NCBI GenBank assembly: GCA_033297205.1
Contig: MU859098.1
Location: 124,001-188,000, forward strand
From: Pseudoneurospora amorphoporcata
Lineage: Eukaryota > Ascomycota > Sordariomycetes > Sordariales > Sordariaceae
Direction of reading: 5' to 3'
Length of the DNA: 64,000 nt
Part shown: in pieces, positions 1 to 11,982 of the stretch
Layout of the letters: each line of letters begins with the position of its first letter
How positions within the stretch are numbered: position 1 is the stretch's first letter
Translations under genes and position numbers: made by a program
Notes under the pieces: model-generated
What the model saw: only the letters and a program-made list of their open reading frames with translations
What the model was told of the DNA's origin: nothing
Database searches by the model: none

Positions 1-469
1 AATCAGCATCCTCGACCCTCAAGAAGCGATTGTTCAATTTCCCGATTTTCTACAGCAGTCCCAAGATTACTGGCGCAAAGGTCTCTACCGTCACCGGAGC
101 GGTCGCTGTTGCAAGTCGAAAGCGCTTTCCGATTGTTCGCGTCTGGACTTGGAGTGGTGAGAACCTTGATGGCCGCGGCGTTGGAGGGGTCGGGCAATTG
201 TCAAGTTCGGACCCCCCTCGATGATGTCACCAATGTTTTCTTGCCCGTCGGTCTCGCTATCAAGCCATTCTTGCCCAACAGGAACATTTCCTCCTGCGAG
301 TCCCATTGTCTAAACGTCATACTCTTTTCCCATAAAGCGTCCCCTTCCGCTAATTCGAGACCTTGAAATCATCCATCAACACCACACCATCGCAACAAGA
401 CCCAACCCACGGCCACCAACCCAATCACACAATTACATGCAAATAACCTCCCGCCTCCTCTCCTCCGCC
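1..469. other. Left edge and upstream region of the SDR gene
   Basis: No convincing gene. On the minus strand two short open frames (306 down to about 190, then about 197 down to 3) would join only through a 1-nt frame change, and no intron fits, so this is either the broken 3' end of a neighbour or chance. Positions 370-469 are rich in C and A, typical of a fungal 5' leader for the gene starting at 470. Confidence 0.4.
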
Positions 470-1330
470 ATGAAGATCGCCATCACCGGAGCCCGCGGCA
501 CCGTCGGCAGACACGTCGTCAAGCTCTGCGCCAGCCAGGGCCACGCCACGGTACAAGTCGACCGCACCCACCAAGACCCCGACACCTCGACGCCCAACAC
601 GGAAATGCGCACCGCCGACGCAGCCAACGACTACGACGCCCTGCTCAAGGCCTTCAAAGGCTGCGACGCCGTCATCCACCTCGCCGCCATCCCCAACCCC
701 GTCGACAAGGACGACCACCTCGTGCACACTAACAACGTCTGCGCCGCCTTCAACGGCATGCGCGCCGCCGCCGAGCTGGGCATCCACAAGTTCTGCTATG
801 CCTCCTCCGTCAACGCCATCGGACTGGTGTACTCCAACCAGCCGCTCAAGTTCGATTACTTCCCTATCGACGAGGAGATCAACCAGGACCCCACGGACGC
901 GTACGCCCTGGCCAAGCAGGAGGCCGAGACACAGGCGAGATCCGTCGCGAGGTGGTTCCCCGGCATGAAGATTGCGTGCTTGAGGATTCATCAGGTGGCG
1001 CCCAAGAAGGACGTGGAGAAGGATTATCAGGAGGATAACGAGGTGGCTGTCAAGCAGCTTTGGGGGTGGGTGCATCCGCAGGCGACGGCGAGGGCCTGTT
1101 TGGCGGCGGTGGAGAACAGTGATAGGTTTGAGGGGGCCGAGGTGTTTAATGTGGTCAGTCCGGAGAGGTGTGTGGTTGGAGAGGACGCGAAACTGTCGAA
1201 TGAGGAGCTGGTTGACAAGTATTGGCCCGGTACCAAGATCAAGGGGGATATTTCGGGCAAGAACAAGGGGTTTTGGAATGTGGAAAAGATTGAGAGGGTA
1301 TTGGGGTGGAAGCATGAGGAGAAGGAGTGA
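470..1330 (+). CDS. NAD(P)-dependent extended SDR / epimerase family protein
   Basis: A single-exon reading frame of 286 residues. The N-terminus carries the Rossmann nucleotide-binding motif GARGTVG at residues 7-13, followed by HLAAIPNP (the usual NNAA/HLAA position after beta-4) and the catalytic YALAK tetrad motif, with a serine in the preceding CYASSVNAIG stretch. This order is that of extended short-chain dehydrogenases of the NAD-dependent epimerase/dehydratase family (Pfam Epimerase). I start it at 470 rather than at the in-frame ATG at 437, because the beta-strand MKIAITGARG begins exactly at 470 and the 11 residues before it add no recognisable element. The length fits the family. 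The substrate cannot be told from sequence; sugar-nucleotide epimerase, uronate dehydrogenase-like or other reductase roles are all possible. No signal peptide or membrane segment is seen, so a cytosolic enzyme is likely. Confidence 0.85.
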   Translation: MKIAITGARGTVGRHVVKLCASQGHATVQVDRTHQDPDTSTPNTEMRTADAANDYDALLKAFKGCDAVIHLAAIPNPVDKDDHLVHTNNVCAAFNGMRAAAELGIHKFCYASSVNAIGLVYSNQPLKFDYFPIDEEINQDPTDAYALAKQEAETQARSVARWFPGMKIACLRIHQVAPKKDVEKDYQEDNEVAVKQLWGWVHPQATARACLAAVENSDRFEGAEVFNVVSPERCVVGEDAKLSNEELVDKYWPGTKIKGDISGKNKGFWNVEKIERVLGWKHEEKE

Positions 1331-2145
1331 CTGCGCTTCGGCTTGGGTAGAAACCGTACATGTCAGCATGCGGTTATGAATAATGAGATATACGTTTCAT
1401 GTTAGTTGGCTCTGAGCTGTGCCATCAGGCCTGTCATGTCTGCATGTGTGATGGTTGTGCGGTTGTGCAACTATTCCTTGCCAAAGGCGCGCGCACCCCA
1501 ATCCATTTCATCGCCGACTTCCTGCTCATTCATCTGTTCGACAGTCTTCGGAAGCTTATCCAAACTCTTGAAATTCCGTCCTGCCGTTTCCACCACCCGA
1601 GCATGCTTCTACCATTTTGAGAAACACAAACACCACAACCTATTCTCTCGACAGCTCGACTTCATCACCCTAGAGTCATCGCCGGCAGCCAACTTTTGCA
1701 TTGAAGGTAGGTACGAGTAACGAAATGACAAGTGACACCACTTTGAAAGTCTTGTGGAGAGGCTTTGGGGGGGGTGGGGGGTGGCCGAAGTTTGGCAAAC
1801 CGTTGAGGCTCAGCTTCCGTCGACGGTGTCTGCCTTGGAGCCTTGTACTGTGTACAACTTTCTGCGAAGATGGATATGATGGATGTTGCGCACAATCACA
1901 CATACAAGACAAGGTAAGGTAGGTGGTGATGGGTTACGAGGACCAAGGAGAAACACATTGAGCGTCAACGTCAGCGTCCCGACAAGTGCCTGAAGAAGCG
2001 AGATCTTCTACACACCTGAGACAAAGATGGGTACATACTCAGAACGAAGTACCACAGCGAAAGTCACAAAACAAAACTCAACTTGAATTAAATATATAAA
2101 AGTTAAGGAGAAGTTGAAGAAACTTCAAAAAGAAGATGTGAAATC
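1331..2145. other. Intergenic region downstream of the SDR gene
   Basis: No gene recognised. Short open frames on both strands are low-complexity and lack family features. A G-rich tract lies near 1770-1785. The last 20 bases serve the tRNA gene as its 3' flank. Confidence 0.5.
2127..2131 (-). terminator. RNA polymerase III terminator of tRNA-Asn
   Basis: Read on the minus strand, five consecutive T residues lie 15 nt beyond the tRNA 3' end, the usual Pol III termination signal. Confidence 0.7.
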
Positions 2146-2219
2146 CTCCCTCGGTAAGGATCGAACTTACAGCCTCCAGATTAACAGTCTGACGCGCTAG
2201 CCAATTGCGCCACGAGGGA
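2146..2219 (-). tRNA. tRNA-Asn (anticodon GTT)
   Basis: Seventy-four nucleotides fold as a complete cloverleaf on the minus strand. The 7-bp acceptor stem TCCCTCG/CGAGGGA is perfect and followed by discriminator G. The D-arm contains the A box (TGGCGCAATTGGCTAGCGC). The anticodon arm is TCAGA-CTGTTAA-TCTGG, with anticodon GTT read as asparagine. The T-arm is GTAAG-TTCGATC-CTTAC and includes the B box. There is no intron. A T5 Pol III terminator follows. This is an isolated tRNA gene, as is normal for dispersed fungal tRNA genes. Confidence 0.95.
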
Positions 2220-3378
2220 CGGACGGGATTGTCTGTGTGACGAATGATTGGTACTTGCACGCCAGTTGTAGATTTATTAACCTGGGCCTCATTCACCCAC
2301 ACACAGTCCCACACACACACACTCACACCCACTGCCCATAGTAGACTATTCTACAAGATCTTCCAATACTAGCAACGTCCGTCCCATCGTCATCAACCTA
2401 GATTAACCTAGTGTGGCGGCTTGGAGTAGTCCACAAAAAAAAAAAAAAAAAATTGTTCGAGGCTACCACGCACCGTGACTTTATTTTGCATGTGTTGCCC
2501 CTGGTTCCCGTTGATCATTCGTTCGTTACTTCGTTACTTTGTTGCTTCGTTGCTTCGTTGCTTATTGGTTTGTTTAGTTGGGATGGCGCTTGTTGTTAGG
2601 CTGGGCTGGGCGCGCCGCCACCTATGCCAAACAAACAATCAATCAATCCCGTCCCGTCCCGGAGATCAACGCACGCGTCCTTCCACACTACCTACCTTCC
2701 ACACTAACGCCTCATAAGCTGCATGTCGTCCTTTAGTTATTACGCATATTTGGCATTATTACTGTAAGGGGACAGCAGAGCGGTACGCAGGTGCTGACAC
2801 CAGGATAATCAATTAAGGTTCTACGAGAAGAAAAGAGAAGAAAGACTAGCCCGTAGGGCGGACCTTGTCGCCTAGCCTTTAAGGCCGTGCGCTGGTATGG
2901 GTGCCTGACTGCCTGAGGTAGCCTCATAGTCTAGGTATGTAATCGTATGGAGGCTGGAGGGGACCAACGGGCTCTGGGCCTGCCGGTACCTTGCCAGCTT
3001 GGCGTGCATTGCCGGCACTCGTCGTCTGGCCAACCGTGTGCCAGATGCTAGTACTGGGCGCCAGACCCGTGACAATTACATGTACGTTAGAATCAGAATC
3101 AGAAGAAGAGTAGAGTAAAGTTCGTATAGCCCATACATACTACAATGCTTTAACTTCTAGTAAGTAAGTAGAGTATGTGCGTGTTATGTTACACAGTAAC
3201 CTGAAAGAGCAAAGCCAGAGAAGTAGAGATAGACGAGACGCGACGCGACGCGATCCGATCCGATCCAACTAGAAGTAACGAGACGACCGGGAGACAAGCA
3301 GTTGCAATTATTTCTTACGTACCCCATTTCGCAATGATAAAGATAGAATGATTTACCAAAAGGAAAAAAAGTTGATAG

Positions 3379-3435
3379 TTGATTGATTGATTGATTGATT
3401 GATTAATTGATTGATGGATTGATTGATTGATTGAT
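3379..3435. repeat. (TTGA)n microsatellite
   Basis: About 14 copies of the tetranucleotide TTGA/GATT with two interruptions, immediately downstream of the BTB gene. Confidence 0.95.
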
Positions 3436-3495
3436 GTAATGATATCATTCCCCTTTAATATAATATAGTTTATTTCCTGCGCCAACGCCGAGATA

Positions 3496-3497
<2 letters not shown>

Positions 3498-3524
<27 letters not shown>
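3498..3524. repeat. Poly-T tract
   Basis: A run of 27 T residues followed by a run of G. It is one of many homopolymer tracts in this genome. Confidence 0.95.
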
Positions 3525-3526
<2 letters not shown>

Positions 3527-3546
3527 GGGGGGGGTTTCTCTTGGGC

Positions 3547-3570
3547 ACAAGCAAGCAAGCAAGCAAGCAA
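3547..3570. repeat. (CAAG)n microsatellite
   Basis: Five to six copies of CAAG in the 3' flank of the BTB gene. Confidence 0.95.
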
Positions 3571-3818
3571 AACACAAACTCTCTTCGGGTGTTATATGAT
3601 ATAAACCGAACCAATCCCAACCTTTATTTTTGGCCGTTCCTCTACTACATGTCCTGCTACCCCTTCGTCTACTACGCGTCGTCGCCCTCCTACCATCATA
3701 TGATATCCTCCTCCACCATTCTTTAACGGCTGATGATGATAATGTTGATGATATCGATAGTAGTAAATGCCACGCTTCTTCAGGCAATGATACGTGTCTT
3801 TGTCGTCCCCGCCGCCGC

Positions 3819-4845
3819 TTAAGCCTGGCTGCTGTGCCTGGGGCGCTTGCGAGCGCTGCTGCTGGTACCGGGGTGCATCTTCTCGTTGCGCTCGCGCTTG
3901 AGCTTCTCGTCGAGGACGCGGGCTGTTTTCTTTTTGTCAGCAACTTGCCTATCTCCACCACCACCACCAAAACCAGACAACAACAGAGATAGCAGCACGT
4001 ACTAAGCACATCGTAACCAAACTGGGGGAACTCCAAGCACAGGCTCCTGAACTCGTCCTCGGCCTCGGCGCGGAGGGTGTGCGAGCGGGTAGCCCAGAAG
4101 TTGGCCACAGGGGCGCGGATCGACGTGTCGTCCTTGGCGGTGAACTCGTAGACGTAACGGGCGTAGGCGATCTCGCCCTTGGCGGTCGAGTTGACGCAGT
4201 GGATCTTGGACGACGCCAGGTTCTTGAGGTTGGTGAGCCCGAACTTCTCGGCAATGGTGTACACGCGCGCGTGCTTGAGGAGCTGCTCGCCCGTGAGGTC
4301 GACCTCGGGGATCGACGGGTCCTTCTCCAATGAACGCTGCCCGGGCACCTTCTTGGGGAAGTAGTCGCCTGTGTACAGGAACTCGAGGAAGCAGCCCATG
4401 GCGTCGATGTCGTCGTTAGGGAGCTCGATTTGGCGGGGCTGTTTTTTTTTTTGGGGGGGGGAGGGGGGGGGGGTCAGCTTTCTGTCCTGGAGGGAAACTA
4501 GTGCGACACGGGGGGGAAACGTACGCTGCCATCATCAGTAAAGTCGGCGCAAGCCTCAGCGAACCAGGGGCTCTGGACGAGGAGAAACTGATGGGCAGTA
4601 AGGACGGTTTCCTGGTCGCCGGTGCCGACGATCAAGGTGACGATGGGGCTCGAGAGGTACTGGAGAAAGGTGACGCGAGGAGGAGCAGACGAGTCGGCGG
4701 ACTCCTCAGCGAAGGGGAGCTCGTCCTTGTTGGCGGGCGCGTCGCCGCCCTCGGCAGCGGTCTCAGCACCCTCGGCCATCTCGACGTCGCCCGAGGGAGC
4801 GGCGGGAGAGTCCTCGATGATATCTTCGTTGTAGCTCTCAGACAT
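3819..4845 (-). CDS. BTB/POZ domain protein
   Basis: A three-exon model giving 286 residues: 4845-4525, 4438-4003 and 3922-3819. Intron 1 (GTACGT...CAG) joins in phase 0; intron 2 (GTACGT...GCTGAC...CAG) joins in phase 1. The first 55 residues are acidic and disordered. A BTB/POZ fold follows from about residue 65: SPIVTLIVG, then TAHQFLLVQSPWFAEAC, which is the classic hydrophobic-H-K/F-x-LA-xx-SxxF pattern, and then the helix pair MGCFLEFLYTGDY and HARVYTIAEKFGLTNLKNLA. The third exon is short and basic and ends in a lysine/arginine-rich tail. This is the form of the many single-BTB fungal proteins without a further domain. They may act as dimerisation modules or Cullin-3 adaptors; that role is family knowledge and is not shown here. 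Intron 1 is peculiar in containing adjacent poly-C/poly-A runs on the coding strand. Confidence 0.85.
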
Positions 4846-6049
4846 GGTGGGCTAACGATACGGTGATGTTAAGAACTAAAAAGTTGAAAAAGATGTCAGT
4901 TGTTGTTGGACTGTGGATTGGACTGCGGTTGACCTTGCGCGCGTCGACGTGTCTGGGTGGCTGGATTGATTCTGTTACGGTGGCGCGCGCTGCACAAGCA
5001 ATCACAATGGTAAACAATACGTACTGGGACTGGGGGGCCGCAACGCACTGCTAGTGCTGCCTATCACACATCAGTCCTTAAAGGTTTGTTAGTGCAGCTA
5101 TTGTGACAGGAGTTTGTAAAATTTTACAAAAAAAAAAAATAGTATAGGGTAACTACAATCAAAATATAAAATTGGACAGAGTATATAAGACTAGGAAAAC
5201 GTATCGGACTGATACCAACCTTTTGCATGAAATTTGATGGAATGTTGGTTGTGTTGCGACGAGTACGTTGTGAAGTCCCACGCTAACTAGTCTCTATCAC
5301 ATAACCTTTCTCACACCCCCCTACACCCCCCATTCACCGACCCCCCAATTCGCCCCACATGAATTTCTTCGAACGAAAAATGGGGTCCCGGGGGTGGCGG
5401 TGATTGGGAGGTGGTGAGGGGGAGTGGGGCGGGGGTTTGCAGGTCCACGGGGCTTTCCAAGCTTGCAATTGGTTGGTACGACCGAAAAGAAACAATACAC
5501 AATCAGTACCGTACCATTTTCGTAAACAGTTGAAGGTAGAAGAGAAGAACCCTGGACGATAAAAAAAGTATAACGGTTGCGGGAGCTCGAGCTGAGCTTG
5601 GTTGAGCTTTGCTCTCATCAGAGTGAAACAGTTTCAGAGTCTCAGTTCTATCGGCAAGCGTCGATGCTCCAACGAAGCTGTTTTCGAAAGTTTCAGACCA
5701 CGAGAACGGAGGGAATGTACGGTACAAGGAGTGGTCTGTGCGCTGGTTTCTGGAAAGGTGCGCTCAGATGCTCGAAACTCACGATACTGTTGAAACCGAG
5801 ACAAATATTAAAAGCTTCGATGTCTCAAGACAGCTCAATTGACGCCCACGCTAAATATGCTGTTTGTTACCCATATACCATATCCATATACCTAATTCAT
5901 CGCACATCGCACTACGATTAAACCCAGCGCTGGCTCCATCCCCTCCACAGCCCGCTGACTGCCTCGCCAGTCAAAAAAACTATTACCTCGTCACTCGTCT
6001 CTCATGTATCCCCATATCCCCTACTCCATCACCTTCATTGGCACCGTCA
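4846..6049. other. Intergenic region between the BTB gene and the set-9 3' end
   Basis: Nothing coding that I can support. It includes the BTB gene promoter and leader (right of 4845), an A-rich stretch near 5127-5140 and a G-rich block around 5388-5436. Open frames here overlap each other and look random. Confidence 0.5.
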
Positions 6050-8540
6050 TCAAAAGTCCAACTCATAATCAGCAAGCTTAGCACTGACCCTTCTCGCCCT
6101 TCCGCTCCTCCTCAACCCAAGGGCAGCCGCCTCGGCCGCCTCATCCTTTTTCGTGAAAATCGTCATCATAGGCGTCGGCACCGTGCTTCTAACCTGGACT
6201 TTGTTGACCTTCTTCTTGCTGTGGACGGCAAATCGTTCTTGGACGTATTGCTGCTGTCCCTGGCCCTGGCTCTGTCCCTGTCCCTGACTCTGCTCCTTGA
6301 CCAGCTGCTGCCCCGGCCCTTTCTTCTCCCCGTTCTCCTTCTCTGGCGCCAAAGACTTGGACTTCCCCTTACTCCCCATCCTCTCCCGCCAATAAACCCT
6401 CCCCCTAGCCCTCGCCTCCTCCTCCGCCGTCAAGAACCGATTAATCATCCTGTGATCCAGAATCCGCTCCTCCTTATCGTTCGGTCCGTACTTCTCCGTC
6501 TTGGGCCACATGTACCCGTACAGCTTGGAGTGGCGCTCGCACCGCGGGCAGGTGGACTTGGTCAGGTAGGCGTTCTTTTGCACAAAGGCCGAGGCGCAGT
6601 GGGTGCACATGATCCAGGCGGTTTCGGGCTCCGACAACAAAAGGGGCGTGAGGGTGTAGTCGCGGGGGACGCGGCCGCTGGGGGCTGCTGGTACCGGAAT
6701 CAGGTGGTGTTGCTGTGGGAAGGTGGTGGCGGTGGTGGGTTTCAAAGCCTTGGACTTTGAGGGGGTGGATTTTGCCGTAGTTTGAATTTCTGTGATTTTC
6801 TCGACTTGGCTGACGATGGACTTGACTGGGCTCTCGGTCTTGACTACCGGAGCCTCTGTTTGGGCTGGAGCTTCTACGACCTCCAGAGTGGACGTCTGAC
6901 AAACACTACTATTCTCCGTCTTCTGGATTTGCTGACTCTGAGGCTTCGGTCTATGCGTTGTCACCTCTGCTACCGAGAGAACAATAGGCGGAACAGGACT
7001 CGAGGGCCCCGAAATGAGGTTGGCTATGCTCATCCTATCTCGCGCAGCCATACGCTCAAATGTAGGGCGCACCATCGGCGGCTCTTGCTCTGTTGGCTGG
7101 CTAGACGGCGGCGTGAAAGCTTCCGGAACCTGCTGAACAGCAACCTCATTGACGCCCTCTTCCTGCTTCAACAAACCTATCGCCTGCTTAATTGGAGTCG
7201 GTTCTGGTGAGAGAATGATAGGTCCCGGGCTTTCGCTGCCCTGGGACGTGGCGTCCGTAACGTTATCATTGGTCGTGCTGAACGAGAGAGGGCTTCTGCT
7301 CGTTTCGTTATCCGAACCTCCCCTGGAAGGCGCCGTCGAAAGCGCAATCGGGACAACCGGGTACTGGGTGGTTCTTTGCTTCTTGGTAGGCGTAAAAGGG
7401 GGCGTACCCATTTCCAACGCTCGCTTGCGGCTGCTCTGACCATCTGTCCCTGGTCCCTGCGCACCAGAATCCGTGGTAGACAACCTCTCACCCAACAACA
7501 TCTGGCTCTGTGACTTGCGCAGAACGCGCGGGCGCATGTCGGGCGTCACCGAAGGAGTGCGCGAAGCCGCCTGAAGAGCGGTACTCCCATATCGCCTCTT
7601 CCTCCGGAATGAATAAGGAGTTGATGAATCGGTCGGCTGCTGCTGTTGTTCGTCCTCGATACTCTTCTGGACCACCGCTTCCCCGCCGTCCACCGGCCTC
7701 CAGCCGTTCCGCAAGTTGCTCTCGCACGTCGCACACAAGCAATCGCAGTTGTTCTCGCCAAAGTAACTCTCGCTGTACGTGACGGTAATCTCTTCGCCGA
7801 CCTCGATGTTCCTGCACGCAATGATCTCAATGCCTGCCTGCCCTCTGGTAATGAGCCTGGCATTCGCATTGCAGTCATGGTTGGCAAACCGCGCCGGGCC
7901 CATGAACAAGCTGGTCGACTTGCTCCTGCTGCTGACAATCAGGCTGAAGTCCTTCTTGCGCAACGACATCTCCCGTTCCTCCTCTGGCGTGATCACCACC
8001 TGAATGCCAGCCAGATACTTGATTGTCTCGTTGCGCTTGATGAAGCGGCGGGCCGTGATGCTGGCCTCGTACATAACGATGGTGTAGCGATTTGTCGCGT
8101 TGACCTCGAAGGGGCAGTCGGGGAGGTAGATGGACATGTAGCGGCGCAGGTGCGCTTTGAAGTCATTCTGTTCTCGGGGGGTCTTGAGCGTGTTGGCGAA
8201 TCTCTTGAGTCCGTCGGTGGCAAGCAGTTTCTCCTCGGCGGTCGCAATGTCGGGATCGACGATTAGGTGGTTCTGGATGATTTTTGTGATGTCCTCCTCC
8301 TTGATACCTCTGGATGGGTGGTAGGATGTGCGGTTCTTGGGGATGGTTGTCCAGTAGTACGCCTGCACGGGAGAAGACGGGTTAGTGGTCAACCACCCGA
8401 AGTCCGATTGCAAGCCCCGAGGGATGACGAATACTCACATGATCGACGAGCGCATCCGTCAGGATATCATCGTAAGCAGCCAGTTGAGCAAGTGTCAACT
8501 GATTCTTCTTCTTCCCACCTGTACCCTGGGGCTTGGTCAT
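6050..8540 (-). CDS. set-9: SET9/SUV4-20-type histone H4 lysine-20 methyltransferase
   Basis: Two exons (8540-8439 and 8362-6050), phase-0 intron GTGAGT...GCAG, giving 804 residues. Exon 1 encodes the N-terminal helix LTLAQLAAYDDILTDALVDH and exon 2 continues with AYYWTTIPKN, the signature start of fungal SET9 (KMT5 class). The SET core spans about residues 119-235, with NHDCNAN at 195 and GEEITVTYSESYFG at 223-236. The post-SET cysteine cluster CDCLCATC (about 241-248) follows. The long middle is disordered and Ser/Pro/Gln-rich. Near residue 610 a CTHC...CPRC zinc-binding pair and KLYGYMWPKTEKYGP form the conserved C-terminal module of fungal SET9. Its known role is methylation of H4K20 in chromatin. 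The ATG at 8540 is preferred over one nine codons upstream because MTKPQG matches the family start as I recall it. All key motifs are present, so it should be active. Confidence 0.92.
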
Positions 8541-10160
8541 GGTGCAAGGTCGGCCGTGTTGCGACAAGGACAGAATCGGTACAAGTGAATGATGGTGTAT
8601 TTATAAGGCCTCTCTGTTTGGTCGATTGATCTGCTGGTGTGAGGGGAAAGGACCGAGTTCCAGGTCCACCTCTGCAAACAGCGAAAGCGCGATATGCGCC
8701 AAAGTGGAAGGAATATCGAGTCGAGTCGATTGGGTGGATCGGAGAAGGAGCGAACAAAGGTGTTCCGTCAGGAAATGAGAGGAGGCTGATCCCAAAGTGA
8801 ATAATGCACTCTTTCTCACAATGTGTCTGCAACGAAAGCCGATTGCAACCAATGCGACTCGACAGTGGCTGACAATGACAGGCGCAGCAGTAGCAAGTGA
8901 TGGTGGTGACAGCCAAGGTCAGAGAAGTAGTTGATCGAAAGGGACAGACTTGTTGGTGGGATTGACGGGAGAACAAGAAACGGGAGCACAAAGACGTGGT
9001 GGTCGCAGATGAGGTTGCAAAGAAGGGCGGGCGGCCGAAACCGTGACTGAATGCAAAGTGGTGTGGGCTATGCGGCGGGCTTCTTGCTTTTTGCCTGCAG
9101 GGATGAGGCAATAGCCTTGTTTGAGGACCTTGCTGAAGCTGTTCTCCCCAACCGGTGAGAAGAAGACAGTCACAAAAAAGGGGAGAAACAAAACAAAAGG
9201 GGCCCGTTATCAAATGTTGCACTCCTTCTCCTCTTTTCACGATCCCACTCGTTGCCGTGGTAGCGGCGGGTGGTCTAGGCAAATTCCAAGAGCACAATTG
9301 GAGAGACAGCCGACGAGGGAGCGGGGGAGAGATGAGACGGCCTGGCTTGTTGGACTTGGAGCGTGTTGCGCTGAGAAGGTCATTGGTCGTTGGAATCAGG
9401 GCTGAATCCATCGTCTGGAATGTCTGCTAACCAGATGGGGACAATTGACCGCCTTTGTTCAATTACCACATGTCAGGAACATTTCTCCAAGTTATTGGAT
9501 GAAAACTCGGCAATCAGGGACAGTTACTTTGGTTGTTTCCTATCGGCTTGGTGAACTTGTTTCAGCGGCTGCCTCTATGCACGCTTCCACAAGGACATGA
9601 ATCCGATCATTGTATATTCCAAAGGCCACAATTTCCATAAAGTTAGCAGACACTCTCATTCCCTTGGATACCTTATCTAGAGGTATCCAAGCTCGACTCA
9701 AGTCTTGACTACACTGGAACTGAATCCAAAGTACTTCCCCTTTGCGTTAGCTCCATCCGAAAATTTCGCAAGCAGCTAAAGAGCATGCATGAGATCCCGA
9801 TTGGGTCCGCAGTCCGCACCACTCAGGTCTTCTGTCTCTTTCGCTGCACGAGCGCGCGTGTCTGCTTGCCCTGGGGCATCACGCGTTGCTTACCTAATCC
9901 TAGCGAGGTATCACCTGCAGTCCCGCCGCAAACAATTTTCAATGGGTCCCCGCCGACGACTCGGACCACAAGCAGCCGGCCGGCTCGCCGGTCAATCAAT
10001 CAATCGATACGTACGCACGCGGCACTGGTCCGCGATAGCTTGACAGCCCCCCCGAGCCCCGACAGCCTTCCCTTTCCGCCGTGGAATCCCCATTCAGTTG
10101 CCGGGTTTCGGTCTTGTCGACAGACAGACAGCCACACAAGAGTAACGGTTATTGCCCAAG
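8541..10160. other. Divergent upstream region of set-9 and mitochondrial uL14
   Basis: The leader and promoter region shared by two divergently transcribed genes. A 314-codon minus-strand open frame (9411-8467) covers the set-9 leader and overlaps its first exon in another frame. It is Ser/Pro/His/Cys-rich without domains, so I do not call it a gene. Nothing else is recognisable. Confidence 0.5.
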
Positions 10161-10983
10161 ATGATTCAACTAAAGGTATTTATTCTCCATTCATTGTATT
10201 TCGTCGTTGCAGTAGAATAGAGGGTTGTGTACTGACCATGCGACTGACTGACTGACTGACTGTAAACAGACCATGCTCAACTGCATCGACAACTCGGGCG
10301 CCGCCCTTGTTGAATGCGCCATGGTCGTCGGCCAGAAGAGACATGCTTCTATTGGTATGCGCCGCTCGATATTCACCTCACATGCGAACACAATGCCGTC
10401 GTCAGCGTCGAGCATCGCATCGTATCTACACGAAATGCACCGAACCTCTTTTCTTCTCGAACCCGATAGCACATGTTCAATATCGTCGTCGCCGTCGCCG
10501 TCCCCATACCCGTCCCCATACCCGACCCGTCCTGGTTCTGCCTGCTTGGAGGGCTGAAGGAACCCCTGATCATATTGCCCAACCCAACCCTTCTTCCCCC
10601 GACTGACGAGCATCGCCCTCCCCGTCCATCCTACATCCCCCCCGCCTCCCCCTCCCCCTCCTTACCTACGCTAACATTTCCCCAAAGGCGACCGCATAGT
10701 AGTAGTAGTCCAAAAACAGCGCGGCGCCGACAGCGCCGGCATGGCCGCCTCCAGCGCCGCCACCAAGGTCAAGCGCGGCGACATCCGCCACGCGGTGGTG
10801 GTGCGCACCAAGCAAAAAGTGTCTCGGCGCGACGGCAGCGTCGTCCGTTTCGACGACAACGCGTGCGTCCTCATCAACAAGGCGGGCGACCCCATCGGTT
10901 CGCGCATCAACGGCGTGGTGGGCCAGGAGCTGAGGAAGAAGAAGTGGAGCAAGATATTGAGTATGGCGCCTATGCAGGCTTGA
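10161..10983 (+). CDS. mrpl38: Mitochondrial large-subunit ribosomal protein uL14m
   Basis: Three exons (10161-10175, 10270-10354, 10688-10983) give a 131-residue protein. The first exon is only 15 nt long (MIQLK). The junctions restore the conserved uL14 start MIQLKTMLNCIDNSGA and the strand IGDRIVVVV across intron 2. The C-terminal half, KRGDIRHAVVVRTK, then VRFDDNACVLINKAGDPIG and RINGVVGQELR, is the diagnostic uL14 core that binds 23S-type rRNA near the bL19 bridge. The sequence groups with the bacterial/mitochondrial type (yeast Mrpl38), not the cytosolic eL/uL14 type. Introns are 94 nt and 333 nt. There is no obvious cleavable presequence, which is normal for this small protein. It works in the mitochondrial ribosome. 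Confidence 0.93.
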
Positions 10984-11982
10984 TTTTCATAACCTAAAAA
11001 AGAAGAAGAAGAAGAAGAAGGGGGGAAGAGATGTACGATGTATGGAATGGGATGAGCAAAATTAAGAATACCCATCAAGACATGACATGAGCCTTTTTGG
11101 GTATTTATGAGCTGGTGATGGATGGTGTGCTACTTAGAATAGTGACCTGGCGGCTTCGTGGATGGGAGTACCTAGCGAGGATGTGTGTCGGCCGGGTTGA
11201 CACAAGGGCCGTGGTGATGACGACTTGACCAAGGGGGGAGCCCGAGTCTGATGGAGCTGTGGTCTGAGGTGAGTCTACGAGTTGCTGCGGATCGGATGGG
11301 CTCAGGACGGACATGACATGTCTATACAGACCGAGGCTACGACGCCCATCTTAAGATACCACGGCTTCACATACAGGAAACCATCACCTCACTCCACAAT
11401 ATGGTCTCCTCAACAGCTTGTTTCGAGGCTTGTTCCGGTCACGGTCAACTAGCAGCAGCAGCAGCAGCAGCAGCATTACCCCACATCACCTATTACAGCA
11501 ACTAGCCAATGTCATCATACCAGTCGATTAGGTCTACGGGTCTACGAATCACTCCAGTTCGGGACAAATCATCCAAGCGTTCCCTCTCAAACCATGTCTA
11601 TTATTATTGCACGTTACATGTCAAAAGTCAAGCAAAAAAAAGAGAACATCACCCATTCATTTCACGTCATCATATCCTTGTATCCGTTTGTATAATGTTA
11701 CCCATTCAATTCTTTGACAAGAACCATCTAAACTAGTATACTGCTGAGGCAGCATGAGAGAGAAAATGAAAACCAAACGCCCTGAACCGCGATTAAAAAT
11801 CATCAAACGCCGCTAGAATGCAGTTGAACTTATCATGACCCTTTCCTCCCTTATCTTTGATACCTATTAACCCCCATGTTTTCCCTAACCGCCTGTCCTT
11901 CGCCTATCCTATGATAAGGACCGCCTGAACTGACCCTAAACTATGCATGCCCCTATTCCTCCCTCGCTCCCAAAAAATCCCC
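10984..11982. other. Convergent 3' flanks of uL14m and RPB9
   Basis: The 3' ends of two convergent genes meet here. A GAA-rich run lies at 11000-11020 and a (CAG)n run at about 11451-11474. No gene is seen. Confidence 0.6.
11451..11474. repeat. (AGC)n microsatellite
   Basis: Eight copies of AGC in a non-coding 3' flank. Confidence 0.95.

Larger units (their letters stand above)
2220..3818. other. Gene-free stretch between tRNA-Asn and the BTB gene
   Basis: I see no gene. The stretch holds a short poly-A (near 2435-2450), a tandem GACGC run (near 3235-3250), and the simple repeats listed separately at 3379-3570. The right end is the 3' UTR of the BTB gene. Confidence 0.6.

Noticed and set aside
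425..1369. 314-codon minus-strand frame opposite the SDR gene
   Set aside because: Antisense shadow of a GC-rich coding gene; it has no domain and a composition dictated by the sense codons.
8467..9411. 314-codon minus-strand open frame over the set-9 leader
   Set aside because: It overlaps set-9 exon 1 in another frame, is Ser/Pro/His/Cys-rich with no domain, and is best explained by a pyrimidine-rich 5' leader.
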